Shown here: positions 51,499 to 60,364 of the stretch, piece after piece
Position numbering within the stretch: the stretch's first letter is position 1
Layout of the letters: each line of letters starts with the position of its first letter
From: Desulfobacula sp.
Lineage (GTDB): Bacteria > Desulfobacterota > Desulfobacteria > Desulfobacterales > Desulfobacteraceae
Length of the DNA stretch: 64,000 bases
Direction: 5' to 3'
Assembly: GCF_030145145.1 (NCBI RefSeq)
Contig: NZ_JAQYWD010000035.1
Span: 1 to 64,000, forward strand
Notes under the pieces: generated by a model
Databases searched by the model: none
The model's input: the letters and a program-made list of their open reading frames with translations, nothing else
Told to the model about the DNA's origin: nothing
Made by a program: the position numbers and the translations under genes

Positions 51499-53562
51499 TT
51501 ATTTATCATCTTCCTGACTGCAGAAATATTCAATGGTTTTCTGGGCACAGGTTCTGCAATACCCCAGTTTTTCATTCATGGTATACAGCATCCGGTCGTA
51601 GAGTTTCTGGTTTTCCTCGTTGGTTCTGTTGGCAAGGGCACCAATCAAAGACCCGGCACCGGCAATATCTGATTTAAGCCGGACATCCGTGATGGCCTTG
51701 ACCAGTTCCAGGTTGTCCATGAAATCATAGTTGGCATCCACAGACAGTTTCTGGCCGTAAATCTTCCGGATGGAATTTCTGAAAGACGACCGCTGCTCTT
51801 CGGTTTTCAAGCCAAGCCGCTCTTCAACATTTTTTATATAGCGTTCATCGATTTTAAGGGCTTTGAGTTCACCGGTCTGGGGATCTTTATATTTCCACAT
51901 CATGTCAGGCCCTAAATGTTCCGCATCAACCCCAATGATCATATTAACATAATTCATGACATCCTTTTTTATGGCCAGGGGTTCATCCATATAGGCATTG
52001 AACATCTCGGTCATAATTCTTTCCCGGTACAATCCCCTGGCAATTTTCAGGTCTTCCTTATATTTCGCCCGGTCAGCCGGTTCCTGAACATAATCCAGGA
52101 CCGTTCTTTCCAGGGCATTGAAAATATCCAGGGCAAACATGCACTGGCCTTCATTGGTTTCAGAACTTTCCAACAACAGCTGTACGGCCCGGCCAAGATT
52201 TCGCTGTCCAAGACCTTTTTGTCCAAATCGTTTGGTGATATCCGTATCCTGGTTTAAGGTATCAATGAGCTCGGCCAGGGTTTTCAGGCTCTTTTCTCCG
52301 GCCACCTCTCCGGCTGCCAGCTTCATGATTTCCACCGGGGTTAATTTTTCCGACCGGGGCAATCGCGTCAGGACAACGCCCACAGAAGCAGCATAATTCA
52401 GATTCGGGTCCTGGTGCAGGACCTTTGAATCCAGCGACCGTTTGGTATCCGTGCCAATGGCATACTCGGTTAATGTTTTCTGAATTTTATAATCGGTATT
52501 ATGGGCCACATAACAGATTCGGCACCGGTCAACAATGGGGGCTTCTTCCCGCTCGGAAAGAAAGGTGTCGAATTCAGAATTGTTACTGGTGGCGATGATC
52601 AAGGTATCAATGGGCCATTTAAATCCATCCATTTCAATCATCCGGTTTTGAATTACCCCCAGATACACCTGGACCAGATCTTTTTTGTTTTTATAAATTT
52701 CATCACTGAAATGAATCCCCCCGCCGGCAACCCTTGCCAGGGCCCCTCTTCTTAAATCGAACCGGTAGGGATTATTGGAATCCGATATGTGCAGCAGACG
52801 CTGGATGGACTCTTCCCCCATCAGGTCTACGGCCGAAGAGGTAATCTTGTCTTTGGCCGGATATTTGCCGGTAATGGTTCCAAGACTTTCAATCAAGGGA
52901 ACCGGTATGATTTCAATAAACGACAGCATTTTCTCGATATCATTGTCTGTATATTCCCGGATCTGATTGAAAATATAGGCGGAACAGGCACCCAGCGGAC
53001 GATAGTTATCATACAGGGCTTCCACCTGCTTGGCCGTAAATTTAAACTTCTTGGAAAAAATCGCTTTAGATTCGTCTTTGGTTTCACCCAGGCTCATGGC
53101 CAGGATCATGGGATCTTCATAGGTCTGGGATTCGATAAAATTAATTTTACCATACCCGCCCAGCTGGTCCAGATGAACATACCGAAACGTATACTTTCTA
53201 TTGCGGGGAACGGTCAAAAACTCCCGGTATCGCGCACACAGATAATCCACAAAAAACGTTTTGCCATTGCCGGGTTCTCCCACCAGCACGAAGGCCATCT
53301 CCCTTGATGACCCCCCTTCCGAGGCATCTTTCACAAACGAAACAAAACTGTTGATTTCATCGTACATCCCCACCAGGTGCTTTTTACCCTGGCTGAACAG
53401 ATCAAACTGATAGGTTGTTTTCCCTTTCACCGTAATCTTTTGAATCCCTGCATCAAGGATCATTCGGGTAACACCCTGAAAGGCATCTTCAAATACGCGT
53501 TTCTTTTTTTTTACGGCGTCAATATGGTAGATTAAAGATTTTGGATTGGTTTTGTCGGCCAT
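51499..53562 (-). CDS. prkA: PrkA serine protein kinase (AAA+)
   Basis: A 687-residue protein of the PrkA/YeaG family. The AAA+ part has the P-loop GEPGNGKTFFVDYL near residue 97 and Walker B-like DTLIIATSNNSEFD. The C-terminal part has the PrkA kinase-like domain with many conserved charged residues and ends with a CxxC (CRTCAQKTIEYFC). It phosphorylates proteins in stationary-phase or stress conditions. It is the first gene of a four-gene operon with a sigma-70 promoter about 160 bases upstream. The start is the only Met at the family position. Confidence 0.95.
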   Translation of the reverse strand: MADKTNPKSLIYHIDAVKKKKRVFEDAFQGVTRMILDAGIQKITVKGKTTYQFDLFSQGKKHLVGMYDEINSFVSFVKDASEGGSSREMAFVLVGEPGNGKTFFVDYLCARYREFLTVPRNRKYTFRYVHLDQLGGYGKINFIESQTYEDPMILAMSLGETKDESKAIFSKKFKFTAKQVEALYDNYRPLGACSAYIFNQIREYTDNDIEKMLSFIEIIPVPLIESLGTITGKYPAKDKITSSAVDLMGEESIQRLLHISDSNNPYRFDLRRGALARVAGGGIHFSDEIYKNKKDLVQVYLGVIQNRMIEMDGFKWPIDTLIIATSNNSEFDTFLSEREEAPIVDRCRICYVAHNTDYKIQKTLTEYAIGTDTKRSLDSKVLHQDPNLNYAASVGVVLTRLPRSEKLTPVEIMKLAAGEVAGEKSLKTLAELIDTLNQDTDITKRFGQKGLGQRNLGRAVQLLLESSETNEGQCMFALDIFNALERTVLDYVQEPADRAKYKEDLKIARGLYRERIMTEMFNAYMDEPLAIKKDVMNYVNMIIGVDAEHLGPDMMWKYKDPQTGELKALKIDERYIKNVEERLGLKTEEQRSSFRNSIRKIYGQKLSVDANYDFMDNLELVKAITDVRLKSDIAGAGSLIGALANRTNEENQKLYDRMLYTMNEKLGYCRTCAQKTIEYFCSQEDDK

Positions 53563-53729
53563 TTTACCCTCCCCTGGGCAGCAAGGAGGCTTATGCTGCC
53601 ATTCAAAATTGATTGGAATTTCTTTTCGCTTTCTGCCAACGACAGATTCACACTACTTGGGTAGAAATTTCAATAACACTTTTCAGTATCATTAGAATGA
53701 AATATGCGCTTTAATTAAGCTTATTGTAA

Positions 53730-53758
53730 TAATATCAATATAAAAAAACAGTGTCAAA
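53730..53758 (-). promoter_or_regulatory. Sigma-70 promoter of the prkA-yeaH-spoVR operon
   Basis: On the minus strand TTGACA (53753-53758) and TATTAT (53730-53735) are 17 bases apart, close to the consensus. The leader to the prkA ATG would be about 160 bases. Confidence 0.65.
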
Positions 53759-53870
53759 CGGTTTACTTCATTTTCCCGTTGATTTTTACGACGTTTTGGG
53801 ATGAAACAAGTAAAACTCGATCCGGTGTTTCCCGGGTCATATGCTTGGGGTCAGGCTTATACTTATGCTT

Positions 53871-53961
53871 GGGGTCAGGCTTGCGTTATTGCACTTTTGC
53901 TGTATGCTGTCCCTTAAATTTCCGGTTATAATCAAAAGCACAATAACACAAGCCTGACCCC
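53871..53961 (+). repeat. Repeat family A, copy A6, with duplicated left arm
   Basis: A 91-bp family A palindrome. The start of its left arm is repeated immediately upstream: TATGCTTGGGGTCAGGCTT occurs twice in tandem, from 53840 and again from 53864. Confidence 0.9.
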
Positions 53962-54007
53962 GCTGAGACGTCTCAAATGGAACGATTTATAAGCAAAAAG
54001 GGGTTCT

Positions 54008-54718
54008 TTAGTCCCGGGTGAGAAGATATTGTCCCAGGGCAAGATCGTCTGGGGTGGTCAATTTAATGTTCAGGTCAGATCCCCGGGTGATCATCACCTT
54101 GCAGCCATAATGTTCTACTATCGACGCATCGTCGGTTCCTGAAAAAGACGTTGCCCCGGCATGTTCAAACGCACGCCATATCAGCGCCATCTTAAAGGTT
54201 TGCGGTGTCTGGGCCTTATAGAGCGTCTCCCGGTTGAGTGTTTGTTGAATGAACCCGTCCCCGGAAACGTCTTTGACCGTATCGGTTATTCGGACAGCAG
54301 GAATACAGGCACCATATTCCCCGGCCTTTTGGATACACGACTCAATCAGGCCGTGATCCACAAATGGACGAACCCCATCATGAATCATAACAATGGTGTT
54401 CCGTTCACAGTTCATTCGATCCCGAATCAAGGTCAAGCCGTTTAATACAGAATCCTGCCGGTATTTGCCGCCCGTAACCAAATGAATTTTTTTTGTCAGC
54501 CCAAACGGGTCGATCATCTGTTGTTGACAAAACCCCATTTCCTCTCTGGGGACAACAAGCACAATTTCATGGACGAGATCACACCGATCAAAAGCCATGA
54601 TGGTCCGTGTCAGGATCGGCATTTTTCCCAGGTAAAGATACTGCTTTTTCATCTTTGATCCCATCCGCAGCCCTTTACCGGCGGCAACAATGATGACAAA
54701 ATTTTCTGAGGTCGACAT
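54008..54718 (-). CDS. ispD: 2-C-methyl-D-erythritol 4-phosphate cytidylyltransferase
   Basis: A 236-residue cytoplasmic enzyme of the non-mevalonate isoprenoid route. The CTP-binding signature is IVAAGKGLRMGSKMKKQYL at the N-terminus. VTGGKYRQDSVLNGL and IHDGVRPFV with the conserved Asp and Arg, AQTPQTFK and GTDDASIVEHYG near the C-terminus complete the family pattern. Length is usual. It follows the HPr-domain gene by one base and is probably co-transcribed with it. Confidence 0.95.
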   Translation of the reverse strand: MSTSENFVIIVAAGKGLRMGSKMKKQYLYLGKMPILTRTIMAFDRCDLVHEIVLVVPREEMGFCQQQMIDPFGLTKKIHLVTGGKYRQDSVLNGLTLIRDRMNCERNTIVMIHDGVRPFVDHGLIESCIQKAGEYGACIPAVRITDTVKDVSGDGFIQQTLNRETLYKAQTPQTFKMALIWRAFEHAGATSFSGTDDASIVEHYGCKVMITRGSDLNIKLTTPDDLALGQYLLTRD

Positions 54719-54719
54719 G

Positions 54720-56048
54720 CTAACTCAAATAAGACAGTTCTTTGGGCAAAGGGATGCCTTTTCCCATATGGTCTTCTCCATAATTCACGCCGGCCAGGAT
54801 TTTCAAATCATTCAATGCCCGGATATCCCCTTTAAACTGCACGGTTTCTAATTCTTCTTTTTTTATCTTCCCCCCGGCCCATTGAATATCCAGAACACTT
54901 GCGGCATCAAACACATCATTATTGACCAGCATCTTGACTTCCCCCCCATAATGCTGAACAATTTTCGCCACCAAAAGGCTGGGCCGGCTGTGAAACCCCC
55001 GATCCATTGGAATGCCGACTTCCACAACAGTGGTTTCCATATTTTCATTCAATATTTTGGATGCCACGGCTTTTCCTGAGGATAAAAATTTCCAGGCGTA
55101 AAACAAGCAGAAATTAACGGATCGATCCAGCAGCACATCCGGATCAATAAAGTCGGCTAAAGACACACTGACCGTTTTATACATATCCTTGAACCCGATA
55201 TCATTCATATGGCGTTCATAAAAATGCAATAAGCTACCCGCGACCTGGAGCAGATGAAACACAATGGAAAAATGACTTCTCAATTCTTCCAGTGTAAGAT
55301 TTTCTGCGGATGATTTTGTGTTGACCACATATGAATCAAATGACGACTGGATATTATGAACCAGCATTTCATAGCGCCGGATGATGACCTCATTGAATTG
55401 CCGGGGTACCAGCTCTTTTATTTTCTTTAAATCATACCGCTCATAAAATGCAAACTGATCAAAATCTTTTACGACTTCTAAAAATTCACTGGCGATCCGG
55501 GTCAGATTTTCTCTTTGCTGACCTTTGGCATTAAACTCATCAATATTGTGATCCAGCTGCTGCACCGATGAAATGCCGGGAAAATAACTCAGGTTATATC
55601 CCTTGTCCGGGATCGTTATCTTCAGACGGAGGGCTTCCTCTAAAACAACGGGTGCAGCAAGCTTGATGGAATCCTGTAAAATCTTCAGGGTATCAAAGGC
55701 CTCAAGCTTAAACGTTTCATATCGGCTTTCTTTAAACGTATAGAATTGAAACCGATTGAGAATATGTCGTTGGGAATAGCAGGCCAATGCAAGATGGCGA
55801 ATGGTGGCGGACAATTCACGATAAAACACCCATTCTTTGTTTTTTTTGGCACCGTGAAAGTCTAAAAAATCTTCCAGTATATGGGAGGTTGTGATCAGCT
55901 TTGAGTATAGTTTTTTTGTAAAAATATACTCATCATCCTCAATTTCAACCACAAATAAAATACATTTCAGATATTCATAAGAAAAAATATTGGCTTTTTC
56001 CTTGAATGTAACATCACAAAAAAAATTCATACTCAATATCCACCACAT
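54720..56048 (-). CDS. Protein of unknown function with C-terminal HPr-like domain
   Basis: A 442-residue cytoplasmic protein. Residues 1-350 are alpha-helical, charged and match no family I recognise. Residues about 350-440 resemble HPr of the phosphotransferase system: VGIPMDRGFHSRPSLLVAKI keeps the His of the GLHxRP motif, and NDVFDAASVLDIQWAGGK takes the place of the Ser46 region, with Ala-Ser in it. A regulatory role through phosphorylation is possible. The start may be the ATG at 56030 (MNFFCDVTF). It is the first of two genes with ispD, and repeat A7 lies upstream. Confidence 0.7.
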   Translation of the reverse strand: MWWILSMNFFCDVTFKEKANIFSYEYLKCILFVVEIEDDEYIFTKKLYSKLITTSHILEDFLDFHGAKKNKEWVFYRELSATIRHLALACYSQRHILNRFQFYTFKESRYETFKLEAFDTLKILQDSIKLAAPVVLEEALRLKITIPDKGYNLSYFPGISSVQQLDHNIDEFNAKGQQRENLTRIASEFLEVVKDFDQFAFYERYDLKKIKELVPRQFNEVIIRRYEMLVHNIQSSFDSYVVNTKSSAENLTLEELRSHFSIVFHLLQVAGSLLHFYERHMNDIGFKDMYKTVSVSLADFIDPDVLLDRSVNFCLFYAWKFLSSGKAVASKILNENMETTVVEVGIPMDRGFHSRPSLLVAKIVQHYGGEVKMLVNNDVFDAASVLDIQWAGGKIKKEELETVQFKGDIRALNDLKILAGVNYGEDHMGKGIPLPKELSYLS

Positions 56049-56089
56049 TAAAATAAAAGGGCTTGATCATCGTTTCGGCCAATACCCAG

Positions 56090-56180
56090 GAGGGGTCAGG
56101 CTTGCGTTATTGACGCTTTTGCTGAATTCCTTTGCTATTACAGTCTGTTATCAAAAGCACAATAACACAAGCCTGACCCC
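56090..56180 (+). repeat. Repeat family A, copy A7
   Basis: A 91-bp palindrome with family A arms, orientation plus, between the HPr-domain gene start and the 3' end of the RNase P RNA gene. Confidence 0.9.
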
Positions 56181-56238
56181 GTCGAACCATCAATTACGAC
56201 AAGTGGGCGAAGTTAGAACCAAGCCCAAATAAAATAAA

Positions 56239-56628
<390 letters not shown>

Positions 56629-56631
56629 GTT

Positions 56632-57351
56632 TTATTCTTTTACATAATATAGGATTCTACTGCATTGGGGGCATGAAATCAATGAATCCCCCCGCTGCAC
56701 GTCAATAAATAATTGAGGCGGTATGTTCATGAAACACCCCAGGCAGACTTCATTGCTCACGCCCACCACCGCCAGGCCCTGATTCATTTTTGAAATCCTT
56801 AAAAACCGCTTCATCAATGCGGGATCCAGATGCTTACCAATGTCATTCTGCTGGTCAAGATATTCCTCAAGCTGTTCTCTATCATCCGTTGATTGTTGAT
56901 CCATTTCTGTTTGTTCGGCTTCTATTTGATCCTTGAGCAGGTGATATTCTTTTTCACTGGCCTGGACGATCTGTTCCATTTTTTCCCGCTCATCCATATG
57001 TTCCAGTAATTCAGTTTCCAGGGCATCTTTGCGTTGTTTGCTATCATCCACTTCTCTTAAAAACAATTGATATTCTTTATTGGTTTTTACCATCCTTAAT
57101 TTTTCATTGCTTTTAATAATCCGTTGGTCAACAACTTGAATTTCCTGTTCAATATCCCGACAAGCGGTCCGGGCCTTCAAAAGATTTTTTTCATTGTCTT
57201 CCAAGGCATTTCCAAACTGTTTTAATTTTGCACTTAATTTTATTTTTTCCTTTTCAACTTTTTCCAGGACGGCTTTAAGCCTGACAATCTGTGTCTCAGC
57301 TTCCTGAAGCTTGACAAGGGTTTCTAATTCTGGTTTGGAAATATCATTCAT
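56632..57351 (-). CDS. Coiled-coil protein with C4-type zinc ribbon
   Basis: A 239-residue protein. Residues 10-170 are a long coiled coil (heptads rich in Leu, Lys and Glu). The C-terminus is a zinc ribbon with Cys pairs in CLGCFMNIPPQLF and SCPQCSRILYYVKE. The family is widespread near the Nif3-like gene and rnpB, as here, and is thought to bind nucleic acid or ribosomes; the function is not established. It is 10 bases after the Nif3-like gene stop, so the two are co-transcribed. Confidence 0.9.
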   Translation of the reverse strand: MNDISKPELETLVKLQEAETQIVRLKAVLEKVEKEKIKLSAKLKQFGNALEDNEKNLLKARTACRDIEQEIQVVDQRIIKSNEKLRMVKTNKEYQLFLREVDDSKQRKDALETELLEHMDEREKMEQIVQASEKEYHLLKDQIEAEQTEMDQQSTDDREQLEEYLDQQNDIGKHLDPALMKRFLRISKMNQGLAVVGVSNEVCLGCFMNIPPQLFIDVQRGDSLISCPQCSRILYYVKE

Positions 57352-57361
57352 AATGGTATCC

Positions 57362-58177
57362 TTAAACTATGGTAAATGGGTCTTTTTCTTTTTTAAAGGG
57401 TATGATTTGTATGTTCAGTCCTGCGGTTTGAATCGCTTGACCCAATTTGTCAGCGAGCAGGTCTACGGCCATATGTTCAGACGCAAAATGCCCCACATCA
57501 ATCAATGCTTTTCCAGATTCTTCAACACGTCTGGCTTCATGATATTTGATGTCCCCGGTGATATACACCGCTGCAAAGGATCTGAGAAAGACATCCATAA
57601 GAGACCCCCCGCTACCGGTGCAGATGGCCACCGTGGTTACGGGCAGTGCCATATCACCGGTTACGCGCACATGGCGCAACCCCAGGGTTTCTTTTGTCTG
57701 ACGGACCAGCTGTTCAAGCGGTATGGGAGAGGCTAAATACCCGATTCGACCAATACCGGTTATTTCATCCGTGGGCAGGGGTGATGGCGGATCCATGGAC
57801 AACGCAATGGTGTTTTTGAGACCCATCCGGGATGCAAAATAATCATTCAACCCATCACTGGCCTTATCCAGGTTGGTATGGGCGGACACAATACTGATGC
57901 GGTGTCGTGCAGCCAGTTCAATGGCACTGCCAGGCATTTGATTAAAATCAATGGATTTTTCAGGACGGATCATCAACGGGTGATGGGTGAGCACCAGGTC
58001 ACAATTCCCTTGTTTTGCAGCCATCATCAAGGGCAGGGAAACATCCAGTCCAATCATCACGCGGTTAACTTCCCAGTCCCGATTTCCCACCTGGAGCCCT
58101 GAATTATCCCACTCTTCAGCAATATCAAACGGGGCAATGGTATTGATCAATGCCAGTATATCTCGTGTTTTCACCAT
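57362..58177 (-). CDS. Nif3-like dinuclear metal-centre protein (NGG1-interacting family)
   Basis: A protein of about 271 residues. Motifs: the N-terminal IAEEWDNSGLQVGN, the metal His pair in VLTHHPLMI, the VSAHTNLDKASDGLND segment and the C-terminal DVGHFASEHMAVDLL. These bind two metal ions in hexameric Nif3 proteins. The function is uncertain (GTP cyclohydrolase I type 2 activity has been proposed for relatives). The frame extends to TTG 58198, but the ATG at 58177 has GAGGATG just upstream and starts the conserved part. A strong hairpin terminator lies directly upstream. Confidence 0.9.
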   Translation of the reverse strand: MVKTRDILALINTIAPFDIAEEWDNSGLQVGNRDWEVNRVMIGLDVSLPLMMAAKQGNCDLVLTHHPLMIRPEKSIDFNQMPGSAIELAARHRISIVSAHTNLDKASDGLNDYFASRMGLKNTIALSMDPPSPLPTDEITGIGRIGYLASPIPLEQLVRQTKETLGLRHVRVTGDMALPVTTVAICTGSGGSLMDVFLRSFAAVYITGDIKYHEARRVEESGKALIDVGHFASEHMAVDLLADKLGQAIQTAGLNIQIIPFKKEKDPFTIV

Positions 58178-58196
58178 GACATCCTCATCTGTAAAC

Positions 58197-58228
58197 AAAA
58201 AAAGCGTGGTAAATTACCACGCTTTTTT
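58197..58228. terminator. Bidirectional rho-independent terminator
   Basis: AAAGCGTGGTAA pairs with TTACCACGCTTT, with A and T runs on either side. It separates the tRNA and rpoD-dnaG transcripts from the Nif3-like gene. Confidence 0.85.
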
Positions 58229-58328
58229 GTTTTATCCGGTTGATATTCTTCAAGCACATTCATATGTGAAGTGAACATCCTTTCCTGTTTTTAAATCCAA
58301 CCATAACCCTTACCCGTGAAATGTTTAT

Positions 58329-58405
58329 TGGTGGGCCCATCTGGATTCGAACCAGAGACCGACCGGTTATGAGCCGGTGGCTCTACCAGACTGAGCTATG
58401 GGCCC
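58329..58405 (-). tRNA. tRNA with CAU anticodon (probably Ile2, alternatively elongator Met)
   Basis: A 77-base cloverleaf with encoded CCA. Acceptor GGGCCCA pairs with TGGGCCC. The anticodon stem CCGG/CCGG holds the loop CTCATAA, with CAT as the anticodon. The T arm has GGTTCGAATC. Such a GGGCCCA tRNA with CTCATAA loop resembles Ile2 tRNAs, in which TilS makes lysidine from the first base, more than elongator Met tRNAs. It is 55 bases downstream of rpoD. Confidence 0.92.
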
Positions 58406-58459
58406 CCTTCATCACACAAACTTGCACTATATATATAAATACCTATTTTGTGTCAAGGT

Positions 58460-60340
58460 CTAATTCTCAATAAAGGTCTTGAGTTTCTTGCTTCTTGTCG
58501 GATGTCTCAGCTTTCTCAAGGCTTTTGCCTCAATCTGGCGGATACGCTCCCGTGTGACCGTAAAATCTTTCCCGACCTCTTCCAGGGTATGGTCTGATTT
58601 TTCACCGATGCCAAACCGCATTCGAAGGACTTTTTCCTCCCGGGGGGTCAATGTGGCAAGAATTTTCCGGGTTTGCTCTGCCAGACTGAAATCAATGGCA
58701 GCATCCGATGGAATGGAAAACTTTTTATCTTCGATAAAATCACCCAGATGACTGTCCTCTTCTTCTCCAATAGGGGTTTCAAGGGAAATCGGCTCTTTGG
58801 CAATTTTTAATACCCGTCGAACTTTTTCAATGGGAATTTCCATCTTTTCTGCAATTTCTTCCGGCGATGGTTCTTTGCCCATTTCCTGCACAAGGTATCG
58901 AGATGTCCGGATCAACTTGTTAATGGTTTCAATCATATGGACGGGAATCCTTATGGTTCTGGCCTGATCCGCAATCGCCCGGGTAATGGCCTGTCGAATC
59001 CACCAGGTGGCATAGGTTGAAAATTTATATCCCCTTCTGTATTCAAATTTATCCACCGCCTTCATCAAACCGATATTGCCCTCCTGAATCAAATCCAGGA
59101 ATTGCAATCCCCTGTTGGTGTATTTTTTTGCAATACTGACCACCAGCCTCAAATTTGCCCTCACCAGCTCTCGTTTGGCAAAATCAGCATTTCTGCGGCC
59201 GGTATCGACACAGTCTGTAATCTGTTTTAAACCAAAGGCGTTTCCTTTAACTTCATTTTTCCGCAAAGCGACCTGATGGAGAATGGAACGGATATCCTGG
59301 TATAAAATCCGGGCTCGCTCCGGGGTAATATTCGAACGGGATGTGGCCCAGTCCACAAATGTCGCTTGATCCGACGACTGGTCCAGCATTGTTTGACTTT
59401 TGACGTTAAAGGTTTTGGCACATTTTTCCAGAAGGTCATCCACCTTGTCAAACCATGTAATGGTGCTTCTGATTTTTTTTTCAATATTATCAATAACGTT
59501 GGATTCAAACCGCCATTTTTTTAATTCTTCAAATATGGTTTCCGTATTGTTATAGATCTCCGCTGAAAGGATCTCATATTTTTTTGATCGTTTTTTCTCC
59601 TTGAGCAGTCCATCTCTTCTTTCCTGATTTTCCTTGTGAAGGTCTTTGATTATTTTTAAGGAACTCAAGAATTTTTCCTGCTTGGACACCTCATCAACAA
59701 CCCCATCCCCTTCATCAACGTCCCGTAAAACATGCTTGGGGCGCATGGATTTTTTTTCCATCCTTTCACCGTACATGAAAATCGTGGACAATGCCATGGG
59801 GCAATCCAGCATGGCGCGCAGGACATCCCGCTCTCCCTGCTCAATCTTTTTTGCGATTTCAATTTCCCCTTCCCGGCTGAGCAAAGTGACCATTCCCATT
59901 TCTTTCAGATACATTTTAACCGGGTCTGTAACCGCACCAAACTCCATATCAGACCGATCTTTCTTGACAGCGAACAGGTCTTTGGGGGATTGCTTTTTCC
60001 CGGCCTTTTCGTCTGCCTTTTCCGTCTCTTTTTTAGATGGTTTTTTGATTTTATCTTTAGCAATGGATTTTGTTTCTGGTTTGGTCTTTATTTTTTCAGT
60101 GGCTTGGGTTGCAGCCTTTTTTAGGTTTTCTTTTTCCTTGTCCACGAGCGTGATTCCAAGGGCCTTAAATTCCATTATAATATCATCAATATGATCCAAT
60201 GACGTCACATCATCGGACACTGCGTCATTAATTTCGGCAAAAGAGAGAGAACCGGTTTTTTCTCCTTTTTTAATAAGCTTTTGCAGTTTTTTCTTACTCA
60301 TTATAAAATTCTCTCCAGACTCGTCTGTCTTACCTGCCAT
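58460..60340 (-). CDS. rpoD: RNA polymerase sigma factor 70
   Basis: A 626-residue primary sigma factor. The N-terminal part is Lys/Glu-rich (region 1.1, residues 1-110). Region 2 has [18 protein letters not shown] (2.3-2.4) and region 3 [18 protein letters not shown]. Region 4 has [20 protein letters not shown], the -35-binding helix-turn-helix. It directs most transcription, including the TTGACA promoters noted here. It is 24 bases after dnaG, the conserved macromolecular synthesis operon without rpsU. The tRNA gene follows. The start may also be the Met at residue 14 ([10 protein letters not shown]). Confidence 0.97.
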   Translation of the reverse strand: MAGKTDESGENFIMSKKKLQKLIKKGEKTGSLSFAEINDAVSDDVTSLDHIDDIIMEFKALGITLVDKEKENLKKAATQATEKIKTKPETKSIAKDKIKKPSKKETEKADEKAGKKQSPKDLFAVKKDRSDMEFGAVTDPVKMYLKEMGMVTLLSREGEIEIAKKIEQGERDVLRAMLDCPMALSTIFMYGERMEKKSMRPKHVLRDVDEGDGVVDEVSKQEKFLSSLKIIKDLHKENQERRDGLLKEKKRSKKYEILSAEIYNNTETIFEELKKWRFESNVIDNIEKKIRSTITWFDKVDDLLEKCAKTFNVKSQTMLDQSSDQATFVDWATSRSNITPERARILYQDIRSILHQVALRKNEVKGNAFGLKQITDCVDTGRRNADFAKRELVRANLRLVVSIAKKYTNRGLQFLDLIQEGNIGLMKAVDKFEYRRGYKFSTYATWWIRQAITRAIADQARTIRIPVHMIETINKLIRTSRYLVQEMGKEPSPEEIAEKMEIPIEKVRRVLKIAKEPISLETPIGEEEDSHLGDFIEDKKFSIPSDAAIDFSLAEQTRKILATLTPREEKVLRMRFGIGEKSDHTLEEVGKDFTVTRERIRQIEAKALRKLRHPTRSKKLKTFIEN

Positions 60341-60364
60341 AAAATGCCTCCCAAAGGCTTAAAG

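Larger units (their letters stand above)
53563..54007. other. Intergenic region upstream of the prkA operon
   Basis: 445 bp with the prkA promoter and repeat A6. No gene is seen. The inverted repeat GCAGCA / TGCTGC at 53579-53600 lies in the 5' leader of prkA. Confidence 0.7.
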
